A DNA stretch of 62,583 nucleotides from Acidimicrobiia bacterium (GTDB lineage Bacteria > Actinomycetota > Acidimicrobiia > IMCC26256 > JAMXLJ01): contig JAMXLJ010000120.1 in assembly GCA_024281095.1 (NCBI GenBank), positions 1-62,583 of the forward strand, given 5' to 3'. A program made the position numbers and the translations under genes. Every line of letters begins with the position of its first letter. The stretch's first letter is position 1. Of the stretch, positions 44,272-52,872 are shown piece after piece. The notes below the pieces were generated by a model, which did no database searches, was not told the origin of the DNA, and saw only the letters and a list, made by a program, of their open reading frames with translations.

Positions 44272-45468
44272 ATGCTCCTGTCCGACTGGTTCTACGGTCT
44301 GCTCATCGCGCTGAGCGCGCTGCCGCTCGCGGCGTGGGCCGGGCTCGAGATCCTCAGGTTCCGGCGCCGCCGGCGCGGGCAGGCGGTGCTCGAGGGCTGG
44401 CGTGCGATGCTGCTGCGCGGGTGGGCCGTCGTCACCGTGCTGTTGTTCGCGGTGCTGACCGTCGCCGTCGGGCTCAACCGCCGGTTCCAGTACATCCCCT
44501 CGTTCACCGCGCTCGCCGGCGACGTGTCACCCGACCTCGTGACCAGGCCCGGCCCGCCGGGTGCGGAGACCGCGAAGGCGGTCGGCGCGCACGGCAACTC
44601 GAAGCGGGGTCTGCGCCAGGGTGGCGCGTCGCGGGAAACGCCGCCGTTGCCGGCACACGGCGTGGTCGTGAAGATCCGAATCGGCGGACCGGTGTCGGGC
44701 GTCGCCGCGCGCGACTCGTACGTGTACCTGCCACCCCAGTACTACGACGCGAACCATCCCGACGAACGGTTCCCCGTGTTGTACCTCCTGCACGGCTCGC
44801 CGGGCATCGCGGTCGACTGGCTGCGCGGGGGGCGGGTCGACGTCGCCATGGACGAGCTGCTGCGGTCGCACGCGATCCAACCGTTCATCGTCGTGCTTCC
44901 CGACGTGAACGGCGGCTACGGGCGCGACACCGAATGCCAGGACATCCCGGGCGGCCCGTACGTCCAGACGTATCTCACGACCGACGTGCCGAGCTACGTC
45001 GACGCTCACTTCCGAACCATCGCCACCCGCAACGCGCGCGTGATCGGCGGACTGTCGAGCGGCGGCTACTGCGGCCTCAACCTGTCGTTGCGTCACCCCG
45101 ATGTGTTCTCGGGCGCGGTGTTGCACTCCGGGTTCCTGTCGCCGGCACGAAACCGCTACACGGGCAATCTGTTCGGACACGACCCCGCGCTGCTCTCGAG
45201 CAACTCGCCGAGCTACTACTTGCCGACGATCCAGATCACGCGCCCGTACGCGGTGTACTTCGACGTCGGCAAGACCGAGACCGCGTCGTTGGCCCAGAGC
45301 AAGCTCGGGGCGGAGATGCTGCAGCGACTTGGTGTTCCGGTGACGCTGCGCATCGACCAGAACGCGCGCCACAACTTCGCGTCGTGGCACCACGACCTCG
45401 CGTACTCGCTCCCGTGGGTCTCCCAGTGGTTCGACACCACCCACGCCGGCTCCCAGACGACGGCGTGA
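44272..45468 (+). CDS. membrane-anchored esterase (esterase D/antigen-85-like fold)
   Basis: 398 residues. Two N-terminal membrane helices (about 8-28 and 48-68) and a ~60-residue linker precede an exported alpha/beta hydrolase. LYLLHGSPG, GGLSSGGYCGLNLS (nucleophile Ser262), FSGAVLHSGFLSP and the C-terminal NARHNFASWHHDL, with the catalytic His, fit the putative-esterase family. Directly after an aminoacyl-lipid synthase, it could hydrolyse aminoacyl-lipids, as hydrolases paired with such synthases do in other bacteria. That is inference. It has no visible promoter of its own and is likely in the operon. Confidence 0.83.
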   Translation: MLLSDWFYGLLIALSALPLAAWAGLEILRFRRRRRGQAVLEGWRAMLLRGWAVVTVLLFAVLTVAVGLNRRFQYIPSFTALAGDVSPDLVTRPGPPGAETAKAVGAHGNSKRGLRQGGASRETPPLPAHGVVVKIRIGGPVSGVAARDSYVYLPPQYYDANHPDERFPVLYLLHGSPGIAVDWLRGGRVDVAMDELLRSHAIQPFIVVLPDVNGGYGRDTECQDIPGGPYVQTYLTTDVPSYVDAHFRTIATRNARVIGGLSSGGYCGLNLSLRHPDVFSGAVLHSGFLSPARNRYTGNLFGHDPALLSSNSPSYYLPTIQITRPYAVYFDVGKTETASLAQSKLGAEMLQRLGVPVTLRIDQNARHNFASWHHDLAYSLPWVSQWFDTTHAGSQTTA

Positions 45469-45498
45469 TTGCCTGCCAGGCTCGTTCTCTGGCATACT
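45469..45498 (+). promoter_or_regulatory. promoter of the ilvBNC operon
   Basis: TTGCCT (45469-45474) and CATACT (45493-45498) are spaced by 18 bp. The leader ATG at 45508 follows the -10 by 9 nt, so the leader peptide is probably translated from a leaderless mRNA. Confidence 0.6.
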
Positions 45499-45507
45499 TC
45501 TGAGCTC

Positions 45508-45546
45508 ATGACGCCGCGCCCCACTCTCGTACTGGTACTCATGTAG
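45508..45546 (+). CDS. ilv leader peptide (12 aa)
   Basis: The ORF encodes [12 protein letters not shown] and then TAG. Five of its last six residues are Leu or Val, the control codons expected for branched-chain attenuation. It lies between the promoter and a terminator hairpin, 119 bp before ilvB. Ribosome stalling at the Leu/Val codons during shortage should change the folding of the following RNA. This is the classical attenuation design known for ilvBN operons in actinobacteria such as Corynebacterium. Confidence 0.75.
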   Translation: MTPRPTLVLVLM

Positions 45547-45575
45547 CGCACCGGCGTCTCCACGCGTCCGTGCGC
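45546..45575 (+). promoter_or_regulatory. leader hairpin of the ilv attenuator
   Basis: GCGCAC (45546-45551) pairs with GTGCGC (45570-45575). Inside, GCGT (45554-45557) pairs with ACGC (45562-45565). It begins at the stop codon of the leader ORF, so a ribosome at the end of the leader would disrupt it. It is the expected pause or alternative hairpin. Confidence 0.5.
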
Positions 45576-45578
45576 ATG

Positions 45579-45603
45579 CCCCTCGCCCCGGCGGGGGGTT
45601 TTT
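45579..45603 (+). terminator. attenuator terminator of ilvBNC
   Basis: An 8-bp stem (one T-G wobble) formed by 45579-45586 and 45591-45598, loop CCCG, is followed by five T residues (45599-45603). It is one of the few hairpins here with a true T-run and lies 62 bp before the ilvB ATG. Confidence 0.8.
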
Positions 45604-45664
45604 CATGTTCCGGCGCCGCACCTGGCGCCCTGTCCCCGCCGCACCCCCACACCGAGAGGGCCAC

Positions 45665-47386
45665 ATGAAGCTGACCGGAGCCCAAGCCCTGATCAAGAGC
45701 CTCGAGATGGAGAACGTCGAGGTCATGTTCGGCCTGCCGGGCGGGGCGATCCTGCCCGTGTACGACCCGCTCATCGACTCGTCGATCCGTCATGTCCTCG
45801 TGCGTCACGAGCAGGGCGCCGGTCACATGGCCGAGGGGTACGCGCACGCGACCGGCCGCCCCGGTGTCGCGATGGTGACGAGCGGGCCGGCCGCCACCAA
45901 CATCGTCACACCGCTGTGCGACGCCTACATGGACTCGGTCCCGATCGTCGTGATCACCGGCCAGGTGGCCTACAGCTCGATCGGCACGGACGCGTTCCAG
46001 GAGGCCGACACCGTCGGCATCACGATGCCGGTCACCAAGCACAACTGGCTCGTCACGGACGCGCAGGACATCCCGCGCATCGTCCGGGAGGCGTTCCATG
46101 TCGCGACGACGGGGCGCCCCGGGCCGGTGCTCGTCGACGTGCCGAAGGACGTCTCGAACGCGCAGATGGACTGGTACTGGCCCGACGGCGTGGAACTGCC
46201 CGGCTACAGGCCGAGCACGAAGGGGCACGCCAAGCAGATCAAGGAAGCGGCCCGGCTGATCAACCAGGCCCGCCGGCCGGTCATCTACGCCGGCGGCGGG
46301 ATCCTCAAAGGACGCGCGGCCGAGGCGTTGCGCGAGCTCGCGGAGCTCGCGGGGCTCCACGTCGTCACCACGCTGATGGCGCGCGGCGCGTTCCCCGACG
46401 ATCATCCGCTGTGCCTCGGCATGCCGGGCATGCACGGCAACTACACCGCGATCACCTCGATGCAACGCGCCGATCTGCTCATCACGCTCGGCGCTCGCTT
46501 CGACGACCGCGTCACCGGCAAGGTCAGCGCGTTCGCACCCGACGCGAAGATCATCCACGTCGACGTCGACCCGGCCGAGCTCGGCAAGGTGCGCCGGCCG
46601 GACGTCCCCATCGTGGGCGACTCGCGTCTCGTGATCGAGGAGCTCGTGAAGGCGGTGCGGGCCGAGCAGTCGAAGCACGGCAAGTCCGACCTCACCGACT
46701 GGGATCGGCAGATCGACGAGTGGCGTCGTGATCACCCGCTCCAATACGAGCAGCAGGACGGCGGCCCGTTGAAGCCGCAGTACTGCATCGAAGCGTTGCG
46801 CGACAACACGCCCGACGACACGATCGTCGTGGCCGGCGTCGGTCAGCACCAGATGTGGACGAGCCAGTACTGGCGCTTCAACCACCCCTACACGTGGGTG
46901 AACTCCGGCGGCCTGGGCACGATGGGGTTCGCGGTGCCCGCCGCGATCGGTGCGAAGGTCGGCAAGCCCGAGCGGATGGTGTGGGCGGTCGACGGTGACG
47001 GCTGCTTCCAGATGACCGCGCAGGAGCTGGTGACCGCGAGTGCGGAACGCATTCCTGTGAAGATCGCGATCCTGAACAACGCGTACCTCGGCATGGTGCG
47101 TCAGTGGCAGGAGCTGTTCTACGAAGAGCGCTACAGCGAGGTGTACCTGTCGCCCGATCTTCCCGACTACGTGAAGTGGGCCGAGGCGATGGGTTGTGTC
47201 GGCCTGCGCGTCGACACGCCCGAAGACGTGGTGCCCGCGATCGAAAAGGCCAACGAGGTCGACGACCGACCGGTCGTCATCGACTTCCGCACCGACTACC
47301 GCGAGAAGGTGTACCCGATGGTCGCGGCGGGCGATTCCAACGACAACGTGATCCTCGGCCCGGAATACGGCGAGGGAGGCTACTGA
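45665..47386 (+). CDS. ilvB: acetolactate synthase large subunit
   Basis: 573 residues, ThDP-dependent enzyme that makes acetolactate or acetohydroxybutyrate. [13 protein letters not shown], the catalytic Glu in [31 protein letters not shown], and the ThDP site [20 protein letters not shown] with [12 protein letters not shown] are all present. GAGAGGG precedes ATG 45665; the longer frame crosses the attenuator. First structural gene of ilvBNC, matching Rv3003c in the M. tuberculosis order. Confidence 0.97.
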   Translation: MKLTGAQALIKSLEMENVEVMFGLPGGAILPVYDPLIDSSIRHVLVRHEQGAGHMAEGYAHATGRPGVAMVTSGPAATNIVTPLCDAYMDSVPIVVITGQVAYSSIGTDAFQEADTVGITMPVTKHNWLVTDAQDIPRIVREAFHVATTGRPGPVLVDVPKDVSNAQMDWYWPDGVELPGYRPSTKGHAKQIKEAARLINQARRPVIYAGGGILKGRAAEALRELAELAGLHVVTTLMARGAFPDDHPLCLGMPGMHGNYTAITSMQRADLLITLGARFDDRVTGKVSAFAPDAKIIHVDVDPAELGKVRRPDVPIVGDSRLVIEELVKAVRAEQSKHGKSDLTDWDRQIDEWRRDHPLQYEQQDGGPLKPQYCIEALRDNTPDDTIVVAGVGQHQMWTSQYWRFNHPYTWVNSGGLGTMGFAVPAAIGAKVGKPERMVWAVDGDGCFQMTAQELVTASAERIPVKIAILNNAYLGMVRQWQELFYEERYSEVYLSPDLPDYVKWAEAMGCVGLRVDTPEDVVPAIEKANEVDDRPVVIDFRTDYREKVYPMVAAGDSNDNVILGPEYGEGGY

Positions 47387-47424
47387 TGCATCTGAAGCCC
47401 GCAACTCAGCATCGAGAGGGGTGA

Positions 47425-47967
47425 ATGATGGCCGCTCGTGAAGAGGCGCGGCACCACATCCTCACGGTGCTCGTCGAGAACAAATTCGGCGTGTTGTCGC
47501 GTGTCGCGGGCTTGTTCTCGCGGCGGGGTTACAACATCTACTCACTCGCGGTCAGCCCGACCGACGACGAGCGCTTCAGTCGGATGACCGTCGTCGTCGA
47601 CGCGGAGTCGTCGCCGATCGAGCAGATCACGAAGCAGCTCAACAAGCTCATCCCCGTGATCAAGATCAACGAGCTCGGTCCGGACGAGGGCGTCGAGCGC
47701 GAGCTCATGCTGGCGACGGTGAAAGCCGGGCCCGAGGTGCGGTCGCAGGTCACCGAGCTCGCGTCGATCTTCGAGGCCCGCATCGTCGACGTCGGGTTCG
47801 ACGCGATGACGCTCATGGTCGCCGGCTCCCCGAACCGTCTCGACGCAATGTCCGACCTGCTGGCGCCGTTCGGCATCATCGAGCTGCAACGCACCGGCCG
47901 CATCGCCCTGCCCAAGCTGACCCGACAACCGACCCGCCTGCGGACGGTGAAGTCCCGCAGCGCGTAG
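47425..47967 (+). CDS. ilvN: acetolactate synthase small regulatory subunit
   Basis: 180 residues. An N-terminal ACT domain ([20 protein letters not shown] and [13 protein letters not shown]) and a C-terminal ALS_ss domain ([20 protein letters not shown]). It activates IlvB and carries feedback inhibition by valine-type end products. Two ATGs at 47425 and 47428 follow GAGAGGGGTGA. Lies 38 bp after ilvB. Confidence 0.96.
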   Translation: MMAAREEARHHILTVLVENKFGVLSRVAGLFSRRGYNIYSLAVSPTDDERFSRMTVVVDAESSPIEQITKQLNKLIPVIKINELGPDEGVERELMLATVKAGPEVRSQVTELASIFEARIVDVGFDAMTLMVAGSPNRLDAMSDLLAPFGIIELQRTGRIALPKLTRQPTRLRTVKSRSA

Positions 47968-48002
47968 CCTGCTTCGCGCCCCAACACCCGAGGAGTCACG
48001 CC

Positions 48003-49031
48003 ATGCCCGCGACCATCTACTACGAAGACGACGCTGATCCCTCCCTGCTCGAAGGGCGGAAGGTCGCGGTCCTGGGCTACGGCTCGCAGGGCCACGCGCA
48101 CGCGTTGAACCTGCGCGACTCGGGCGTCGACGTACGGGTCGGTCTGCGCGACGGCTCGTCGTCGTGGAAGAAGGCGGAGGCCGAGGGACTGCGCGTGCTG
48201 GCCACCCCGGAAGCGGTCGCCGAGGCCGACGTCGTCATGGTGCTGCTGCCCGACACCGAGCAGAAGGCGGTGTACGAGCGCGACATCGCGCCCAACCTGA
48301 AAGAGCGCGACTCGCTCGCGTTCGCGCACGGGTTCAACATCCACTTCGGCCAGATCCGGCCGCCGAAGGGCGTCGACGTGTGGATGATCGCGCCGAAGGG
48401 CCCCGGTCACCTCGTGCGGCGCACGTTCGAAGAAGGCGGCGGTGTGCCCGCGCTCGTGGCGGTCGGGGCCGACGAGACGGGCAAGGCGAAGCAGACCGCG
48501 CTCGCGTACGCGCGTGGCATCGGCGCGACGCGCGCGGGTGTGCTCGACACCACGTTCGAAGAGGAGACCGAGACCGACCTCTTCGGTGAGCAGGTGGTGC
48601 TGTGCGGTGGCCTCGTCGAGCTCATCAAGGCGAGCTTCGACACCCTCGTGAACGCGGGGTACCAGCCCGAGTCGGCGTACTTCGAGACGCTGCACGAGGT
48701 GAAGCTGATCGTCGACCTGATCTATGAGGGCGGCATCACCAACATGCGCTACTCGATCTCCGACACCGCCGAGTACGGCGACATGACCCGCGGTCCGCGC
48801 ATCGTCACGGAGGAGACCCGGGCCGAGATGCGCAAGATCCTCGACGAGATCCAGACGGGTCGCTTCGCGAACGAGTGGATCGTCGAGAACCAGGCCGGCC
48901 GGCCGGTCTTCAACGCGCTGCGGCGTCAGGGCGCCGAGCACCCGATCGAGGACGTCGGCGAGCGGTTGCGGGCGATGATGCCCTGGATCGGCGCGGGTCG
49001 GGCCCGGCCCCAGGACGTCTCCGGCGGCTGA
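48003..49031 (+). CDS. ilvC: ketol-acid reductoisomerase
   Basis: 342 residues, class I size. The NADPH site is [19 protein letters not shown] with GLRDGSSSW in the specificity loop. The metal and substrate residues lie in [16 protein letters not shown] and [19 protein letters not shown]. It isomerises and reduces acetolactate-type acids. Last gene of ilvBNC, 35 bp after ilvN, as Rv3001c in M. tuberculosis. Confidence 0.97.
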   Translation: MPATIYYEDDADPSLLEGRKVAVLGYGSQGHAHALNLRDSGVDVRVGLRDGSSSWKKAEAEGLRVLATPEAVAEADVVMVLLPDTEQKAVYERDIAPNLKERDSLAFAHGFNIHFGQIRPPKGVDVWMIAPKGPGHLVRRTFEEGGGVPALVAVGADETGKAKQTALAYARGIGATRAGVLDTTFEEETETDLFGEQVVLCGGLVELIKASFDTLVNAGYQPESAYFETLHEVKLIVDLIYEGGITNMRYSISDTAEYGDMTRGPRIVTEETRAEMRKILDEIQTGRFANEWIVENQAGRPVFNALRRQGAEHPIEDVGERLRAMMPWIGAGRARPQDVSGG

Positions 49032-49038
49032 CCGCCCC

Positions 49039-49070
49039 GCCCCATTGTCCACGTGACCGTGGTGTGGGGC
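49039..49070 (+). terminator. terminator-like hairpin after ilvC
   Basis: GCCCCA (49039-49044) pairs with TGGGGC (49065-49070), and inside it CCACG pairs with CGTGG around the loop TGAC. An internal bulge separates the two stems, and there is no T-run. It lies just after the ilvC stop. Confidence 0.4.
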
Positions 49071-49168
49071 CGTCACGGCACCTTGCGGCTCGGGTTTACA
49101 GTGCCCCGTGGCAGCGCTGTGATCCGGCGGGGCGATCACGGCGAACAGGCACCGTGAGGGTGGGCACC

Positions 49169-49756
49169 ATGGTGGATCCTGCGGCGGCGGTCGCGCCGAC
49201 CAGTGAGTGGGAACGCGCGGTGCGGGAACGGCTCGTCGGGGGTGACGAGCACGCCCTGTGCGAGTGCTACGACCAGTACTCGTCGTTCGTGTACGGCCTC
49301 GCCTTCCGGGTGATCGGCGACACCCGCGCGGCCGAGGACGTCACCCAGGACGTGTTCCTGCATCTCTGGGAGCGGCCCGAGGCCTTCGATCCCGGTCGCG
49401 GCGTGTTGCGGACGTGGCTGGGCACATTGGCTCACCGGCGGGCGGTCGACCTCGTGCGTCGCGAAGAGGCCCGGCGCCGCCGCGCCGCGCGCGACGCGGC
49501 CCAGCCGACGTGCACGCCCGACGTCGAGGAGATGGCGTTCGCGCTCGTGGCCGCCGAGCGCGTGCGAGCCGCGCTCGCGACCCTGCCGGCGGAGCAACGC
49601 GAAGCCATCGACCTCGCGTACTTCGGTGGGAAGACGTATCGCGAAGTCGCGGTTGCCCTGGGTATACCGGAAGGAACCGCGAAATCACGGCTGCGCCTCG
49701 GGTTGCGTCGCATCGCCGGGGCGCTCGAGGCCGGCCGGCCCGGTGAAGGTCGATGA
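49169..49756 (+). CDS. ECF-family sigma factor
   Basis: 195 residues. Region 2 (YDQYSSFVYGLAFRVIGDTR, AAEDVTQDVFLHLWERPEAF, RTWLGTLAHRRAVDLVRREE) and region 4 (LPAEQREAIDLAYFGGKTYR, GIPEGTAKSRLRLGLRRI) are clear; region 3 is missing as in all ECF factors. ATG 49169 has GAGGGTGGG upstream; in-frame GTGs at 49154 and 49160 are alternatives. Its stop overlaps the next gene (ATGATG), which encodes its anti-sigma partner. TACAGT at 49097 may be a promoter element. Confidence 0.93.
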   Translation: MVDPAAAVAPTSEWERAVRERLVGGDEHALCECYDQYSSFVYGLAFRVIGDTRAAEDVTQDVFLHLWERPEAFDPGRGVLRTWLGTLAHRRAVDLVRREEARRRRAARDAAQPTCTPDVEEMAFALVAAERVRAALATLPAEQREAIDLAYFGGKTYREVAVALGIPEGTAKSRLRLGLRRIAGALEAGRPGEGR

Positions 49757-50775
49757 TGGACGACACGGCAACACGCGAGCTCCTCGGGGCATATGCCCTC
49801 GACGCCTGCGACGACGACGAGGTCGGCGCGGTCGAGGCCCTGCTCGCCCGCGATCCCGAAGCGCGGCGCGAAGCCGACGAATTGCGCAACGCGGCCGCGT
49901 TGCTCGGTGCAACGCACGCGGTGCTCCCGTCACCGGGATTGCGCGACGCGCTGCTCTCGCGAGCGCGGCGGGTGCGCCCGACCGCTGCCGGCGGTGACCC
50001 TGCTCTCGCGCTGTACGAATTCCAGACCGACCGTTTCGAGGCGTTGGTGGGCGGCTTGCAAGCCGAAGATCTCGGCGTCGAGACGTACAACGGGCTCACC
50101 ATCCGCGAGCTCGTGGTGCACATGGCCGCGATGGAGAGCGCGTTCGCGGCGTCCGCGGGGGTTCCGACGCTCCCGGAACTGACCACGTTCGACATCGAGG
50201 CCCGCACGCGCCAGCTCGTCGAGCAGATGCGCGATCGGCCCGTGTCGGAGGCGCGTGATCTCTGGCGGCATTCCGTCGACGCGTTGCGCGCCTGGGCTGC
50301 CGAGGGGTCGGGCCGGCTCGAGCTGCCGGGTGTCGGCTTCTCGATGTCGCGCCATTCCGCGCTCGCGGCGCGCGCCTTCGAGACCTGGACCCACGACGAC
50401 GACATTCGCCGCGCGCTGGGCCGCCCGCTCGTGGTGCCGCCGCCGGAGCACCTGCACGTCATGGCCGAGATGTCGACGCGGTCCCTGCCGCTCGCGCTGG
50501 CCTTCAAGGGCCGCACCCATGAGGGCAAGAAGGCCACCCTCGAGCTCACCGGTGACGGCGGTGGCACATGGACGGTGCCGCTCGACATCGGGGTCGACCG
50601 GCCGGTCGACGGCGCCGATCCGGCCGCCGACGTGCACGTGCGCCTCGACGTCGTCGAATGGTGCCGCCTCGCGAGTGAGCGCTTGGAGCCGGCTGCGGTG
50701 GTGTTCGAGGCGTCAGGCGACGTCACCCTGGTCGAAGACCTGTTCGTCGCCGCGCCCGCGTTCGCGACCCTGTAA
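49753..50775 (+). CDS. cytoplasmic anti-sigma factor fused to a mycothiol-type (MDMPI) domain
   Basis: 340 residues. Residues 7-60 (TRELLGAYALDACDDDEVGA onward) match the sigma-binding N-terminal helix bundle of RskA-type anti-sigma factors but lack the His/Cys zinc residues. There is no membrane segment. Residues about 85-225 form a DinB/MDMPI fold with the metal triad His123 (LVVHMAAMES), Glu210 and His214 (FETWTHDDDI). The rest matches the MDMPI C-terminal domain. Such folds use mycothiol as cofactor or substrate. Translation is coupled to the sigma gene. The fusion suggests thiol, metal or electrophile sensing, which is inference. Confidence 0.82.
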   Translation: MMDDTATRELLGAYALDACDDDEVGAVEALLARDPEARREADELRNAAALLGATHAVLPSPGLRDALLSRARRVRPTAAGGDPALALYEFQTDRFEALVGGLQAEDLGVETYNGLTIRELVVHMAAMESAFAASAGVPTLPELTTFDIEARTRQLVEQMRDRPVSEARDLWRHSVDALRAWAAEGSGRLELPGVGFSMSRHSALAARAFETWTHDDDIRRALGRPLVVPPPEHLHVMAEMSTRSLPLALAFKGRTHEGKKATLELTGDGGGTWTVPLDIGVDRPVDGADPAADVHVRLDVVEWCRLASERLEPAAVVFEASGDVTLVEDLFVAAPAFATL

Positions 50776-50823
50776 CCCGCGCCCGCTGCGTCTCCGCGCC
50801 CGCCGCCGGGGAAGATCTCTTCG

Positions 50824-52083
50824 ATGGCAGCAGGTGGCGCGATCCTTCTCGGCGCGGGCGTGGCCGGCGCCGTCACTCGTCCGGGACGGGTGCCGGCATG
50901 GCTTCCGCCCGCCATCGCCGTGGTCGTGGCCGGTGTCGTCGGAGTGGTCGACGTCCACCAGGCTCGGAGGTCGCTCGATCCACTGGTCGAGCCGCTCGCG
51001 TTCCTGCTGCTCGCTGTTCCGCTCGCGGTGATGCTCGAGGAGCTCGGCGTGTTCGACGCGCTGGCCTCGATGGCGGCCCGCCGGCGGCACGTCGTCGGCG
51101 GCATGTGGATCCTGTGCGCGCTCACCACCGCGGTGCTGAACCTCGATGCCGCGGTGGTCTTGCTCACGCCCCTCGCGATCCGTACGGCGCGACGCTGCGG
51201 GCTCGACCCCGCCGCGCTCGCGATGCAGCCCGTGCTCCTCGCGTGCCTGGCTTCCTCGTTCCTTCCTGTCTCGAACCTGACCAACCTCATCGCGGCGAAG
51301 CAGCTCGGTCTCACGCCGGCCGGGTTCGCCTCGCGACTGATGGTGCCGAGCCTCGCCGGTCTCGTTGTCGGTTGGTGGTGCTATCGCCGCGCCTACATCG
51401 CGGACTCGTTGGTGGCGCCGTCCACGGTGACGTCGTCATCCGTCGATCCGACGGCGCTGCGCGCCGGTGCCGTCGTGCTCATTGTCCTGTTGGTGGGATT
51501 CGTCGCGGGCCCGTTCGCCGGCGTGGCCCCATGGGTGGTCGTCGCGATCGTGGACCTGGGCCTGATCGCGTTCGTGCGCCGTGTGCCCATGGAGTCGATC
51601 CCGTGGGGCACCGCACTGGTCGCCGCGTCGCTCGCGGTGCTCGCCGGTGCGGCGGTGGAGCACGTGTCGCTCGGTGGTCTGCTCCACGGTTCGGGCCCGT
51701 GGACGACGACGAAGGTGGTGTTGGCCGGCGCGACAGCGGCGAACGTAGTGAACAACCTTCCCGCGCTGCTCGTCGGTGTTGCGCGTCTACCGCACGGCAG
51801 CCCGCTCGCGTGGCCGCTCCTGCTCGGCGTGAACGCGGGCCCCACCGTGCTCGTCACCGGCTCGCTCGCGAGCCTGCTGTGGCTCGACGCCGTGCGCCGA
51901 GCCGGGCTGCGTCTGGGCGCGCTCGACTACGCGCGCCTCGGGCTCCGGGTCGGCCTGCCCGCGCTCGCCGCGTCGACGGTGGTGCTGGCCGGAGCGACGG
52001 CGGGCTGGCTCGGCGCGGTCGCGTCCCTGGTCGTGGTCGCAGTGGTCGTTGCGTCGGCCGCGGTCCTCACGCGGCGCGACTGA
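50824..52083 (+). CDS. ArsB/NhaD/SLC13-superfamily ion transporter
   Basis: 419 residues with about 11-12 membrane segments. The two inverted-repeat motifs are ALTTAVLNLDAAVVLLTPLA with SSFLPVSNLTNLIAAKQLG, and GATAANVVNNLPALLVGVA with GVNAGPTVLVTGSLASLLWL. These are the substrate-binding re-entrant loops of the ion-transporter superfamily. The substrate could be arsenite, an anion or Na+/H+; no ars gene is nearby. It follows the sigma/anti-sigma pair by 48 bp and may be its target. Its 3' end overlaps the convergent nei-type gene by 157 bp. Confidence 0.83.
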   Translation: MAAGGAILLGAGVAGAVTRPGRVPAWLPPAIAVVVAGVVGVVDVHQARRSLDPLVEPLAFLLLAVPLAVMLEELGVFDALASMAARRRHVVGGMWILCALTTAVLNLDAAVVLLTPLAIRTARRCGLDPAALAMQPVLLACLASSFLPVSNLTNLIAAKQLGLTPAGFASRLMVPSLAGLVVGWWCYRRAYIADSLVAPSTVTSSSVDPTALRAGAVVLIVLLVGFVAGPFAGVAPWVVVAIVDLGLIAFVRRVPMESIPWGTALVAASLAVLAGAAVEHVSLGGLLHGSGPWTTTKVVLAGATAANVVNNLPALLVGVARLPHGSPLAWPLLLGVNAGPTVLVTGSLASLLWLDAVRRAGLRLGALDYARLGLRVGLPALAASTVVLAGATAGWLGAVASLVVVAVVVASAAVLTRRD

Positions 52084-52850
52084 CACGACGGGCACCAGTA
52101 GGTCATCCGGTGCTGCTCGCCCTGCCGGCGCGACATGACGACGTTGCTGCACCGGCGGCATCGGCGCCCGCTCCGGCCGTACACCGCGAGGCCGCCGTCA
52201 ACCGTGGCGCGGCGGGTGGTGGTGAGGTTGGCACGCAACATTCGTGCCGCGGTGACGAAGAGCGATCGCAGTGTTTCGATCTCGATTGCCGCGAGTGGAG
52301 TGAACGGGTCGACGCCACACGCGAAGCATGCCTCGCTCTTGTAGACGTTCCCGATGCCGGCTGCGACACGCTGATCGAGCAACACGACCGCGATCTCCGT
52401 TCGCGGGTCGAGCCGGCCCGCACGCCGTAGCGCCTCGTCGATGTCGGGCTCGTCGCGGCAGAGATCGGGCCCGAGATCGCGCACGTTACGCAACCCGTGG
52501 GTCGCGCGGGCCGTCTCCACCGTCGGCGCTGCGAAACACACCGCGACGGTTCCGTTGTCGGTCTCGATGATCACCCGGGCCTGGGTGCCCGGCCGGCGCC
52601 AGCGTTCTCCGTGCCGGTAGAGATGCCATGCGCCGTGCATCCCCATGTGCGTGTGCAGCACGATCCCGTCGTCGAAATGGATCAGCAGATGCTTGCCGCG
52701 CGCTTCGACCTGCGTGATGGCCGTCCCGGTCTTCGGACGCGACGCGCGCGCTGCCGCAGGGCCGCGCACTTCGAAACGCTGCAGTCGCCGGCCGGCGAGC
52801 GCGCGCTCGAGCGTGCGTGCACTGCGATGGATCGTGTCGCCTTCGGGCAC
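51927..52850 (-). CDS. endonuclease VIII-type DNA glycosylase (Nei2)
   Basis: 307 residues from GTG 52850. After the start codon, PEGDTIHRSA gives the catalytic Pro and Glu of Nei. GKHLLIHFDDGIVLHTHMGM, DQRVAAGIGNVYKSEACFAC (H2TH) and a four-Cys zinc finger (CRRCSNVV...YWCPSCQ) complete it. It normally ends after the finger; here a ~45-residue Thr/Ala-rich tail continues into the convergent transporter gene, so the original stop may be lost. AAGGAG lies 7 nt before the GTG. It follows lhr by 22 bp, the order seen in M. tuberculosis (Rv3296-Rv3297). Confidence 0.88.
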   Translation of the reverse strand: MPEGDTIHRSARTLERALAGRRLQRFEVRGPAAARASRPKTGTAITQVEARGKHLLIHFDDGIVLHTHMGMHGAWHLYRHGERWRRPGTQARVIIETDNGTVAVCFAAPTVETARATHGLRNVRDLGPDLCRDEPDIDEALRRAGRLDPRTEIAVVLLDQRVAAGIGNVYKSEACFACGVDPFTPLAAIEIETLRSLFVTAARMLRANLTTTRRATVDGGLAVYGRSGRRCRRCSNVVMSRRQGEQHRMTYWCPSCQSRRVRTAADATTTATTTRDATAPSQPAVAPASTTVDAASAGRPTRSPRRA

Positions 52851-52872
52851 GACGCGCTCCTTCCCCGCCTGG

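Noticed and set aside
48875-49168. A longer version of the ECF sigma factor reaching back into ilvC
   Set aside because: The extra residues lie inside the ilvC coding region and the hairpin after it; the family N-terminus fits ATG 49169.
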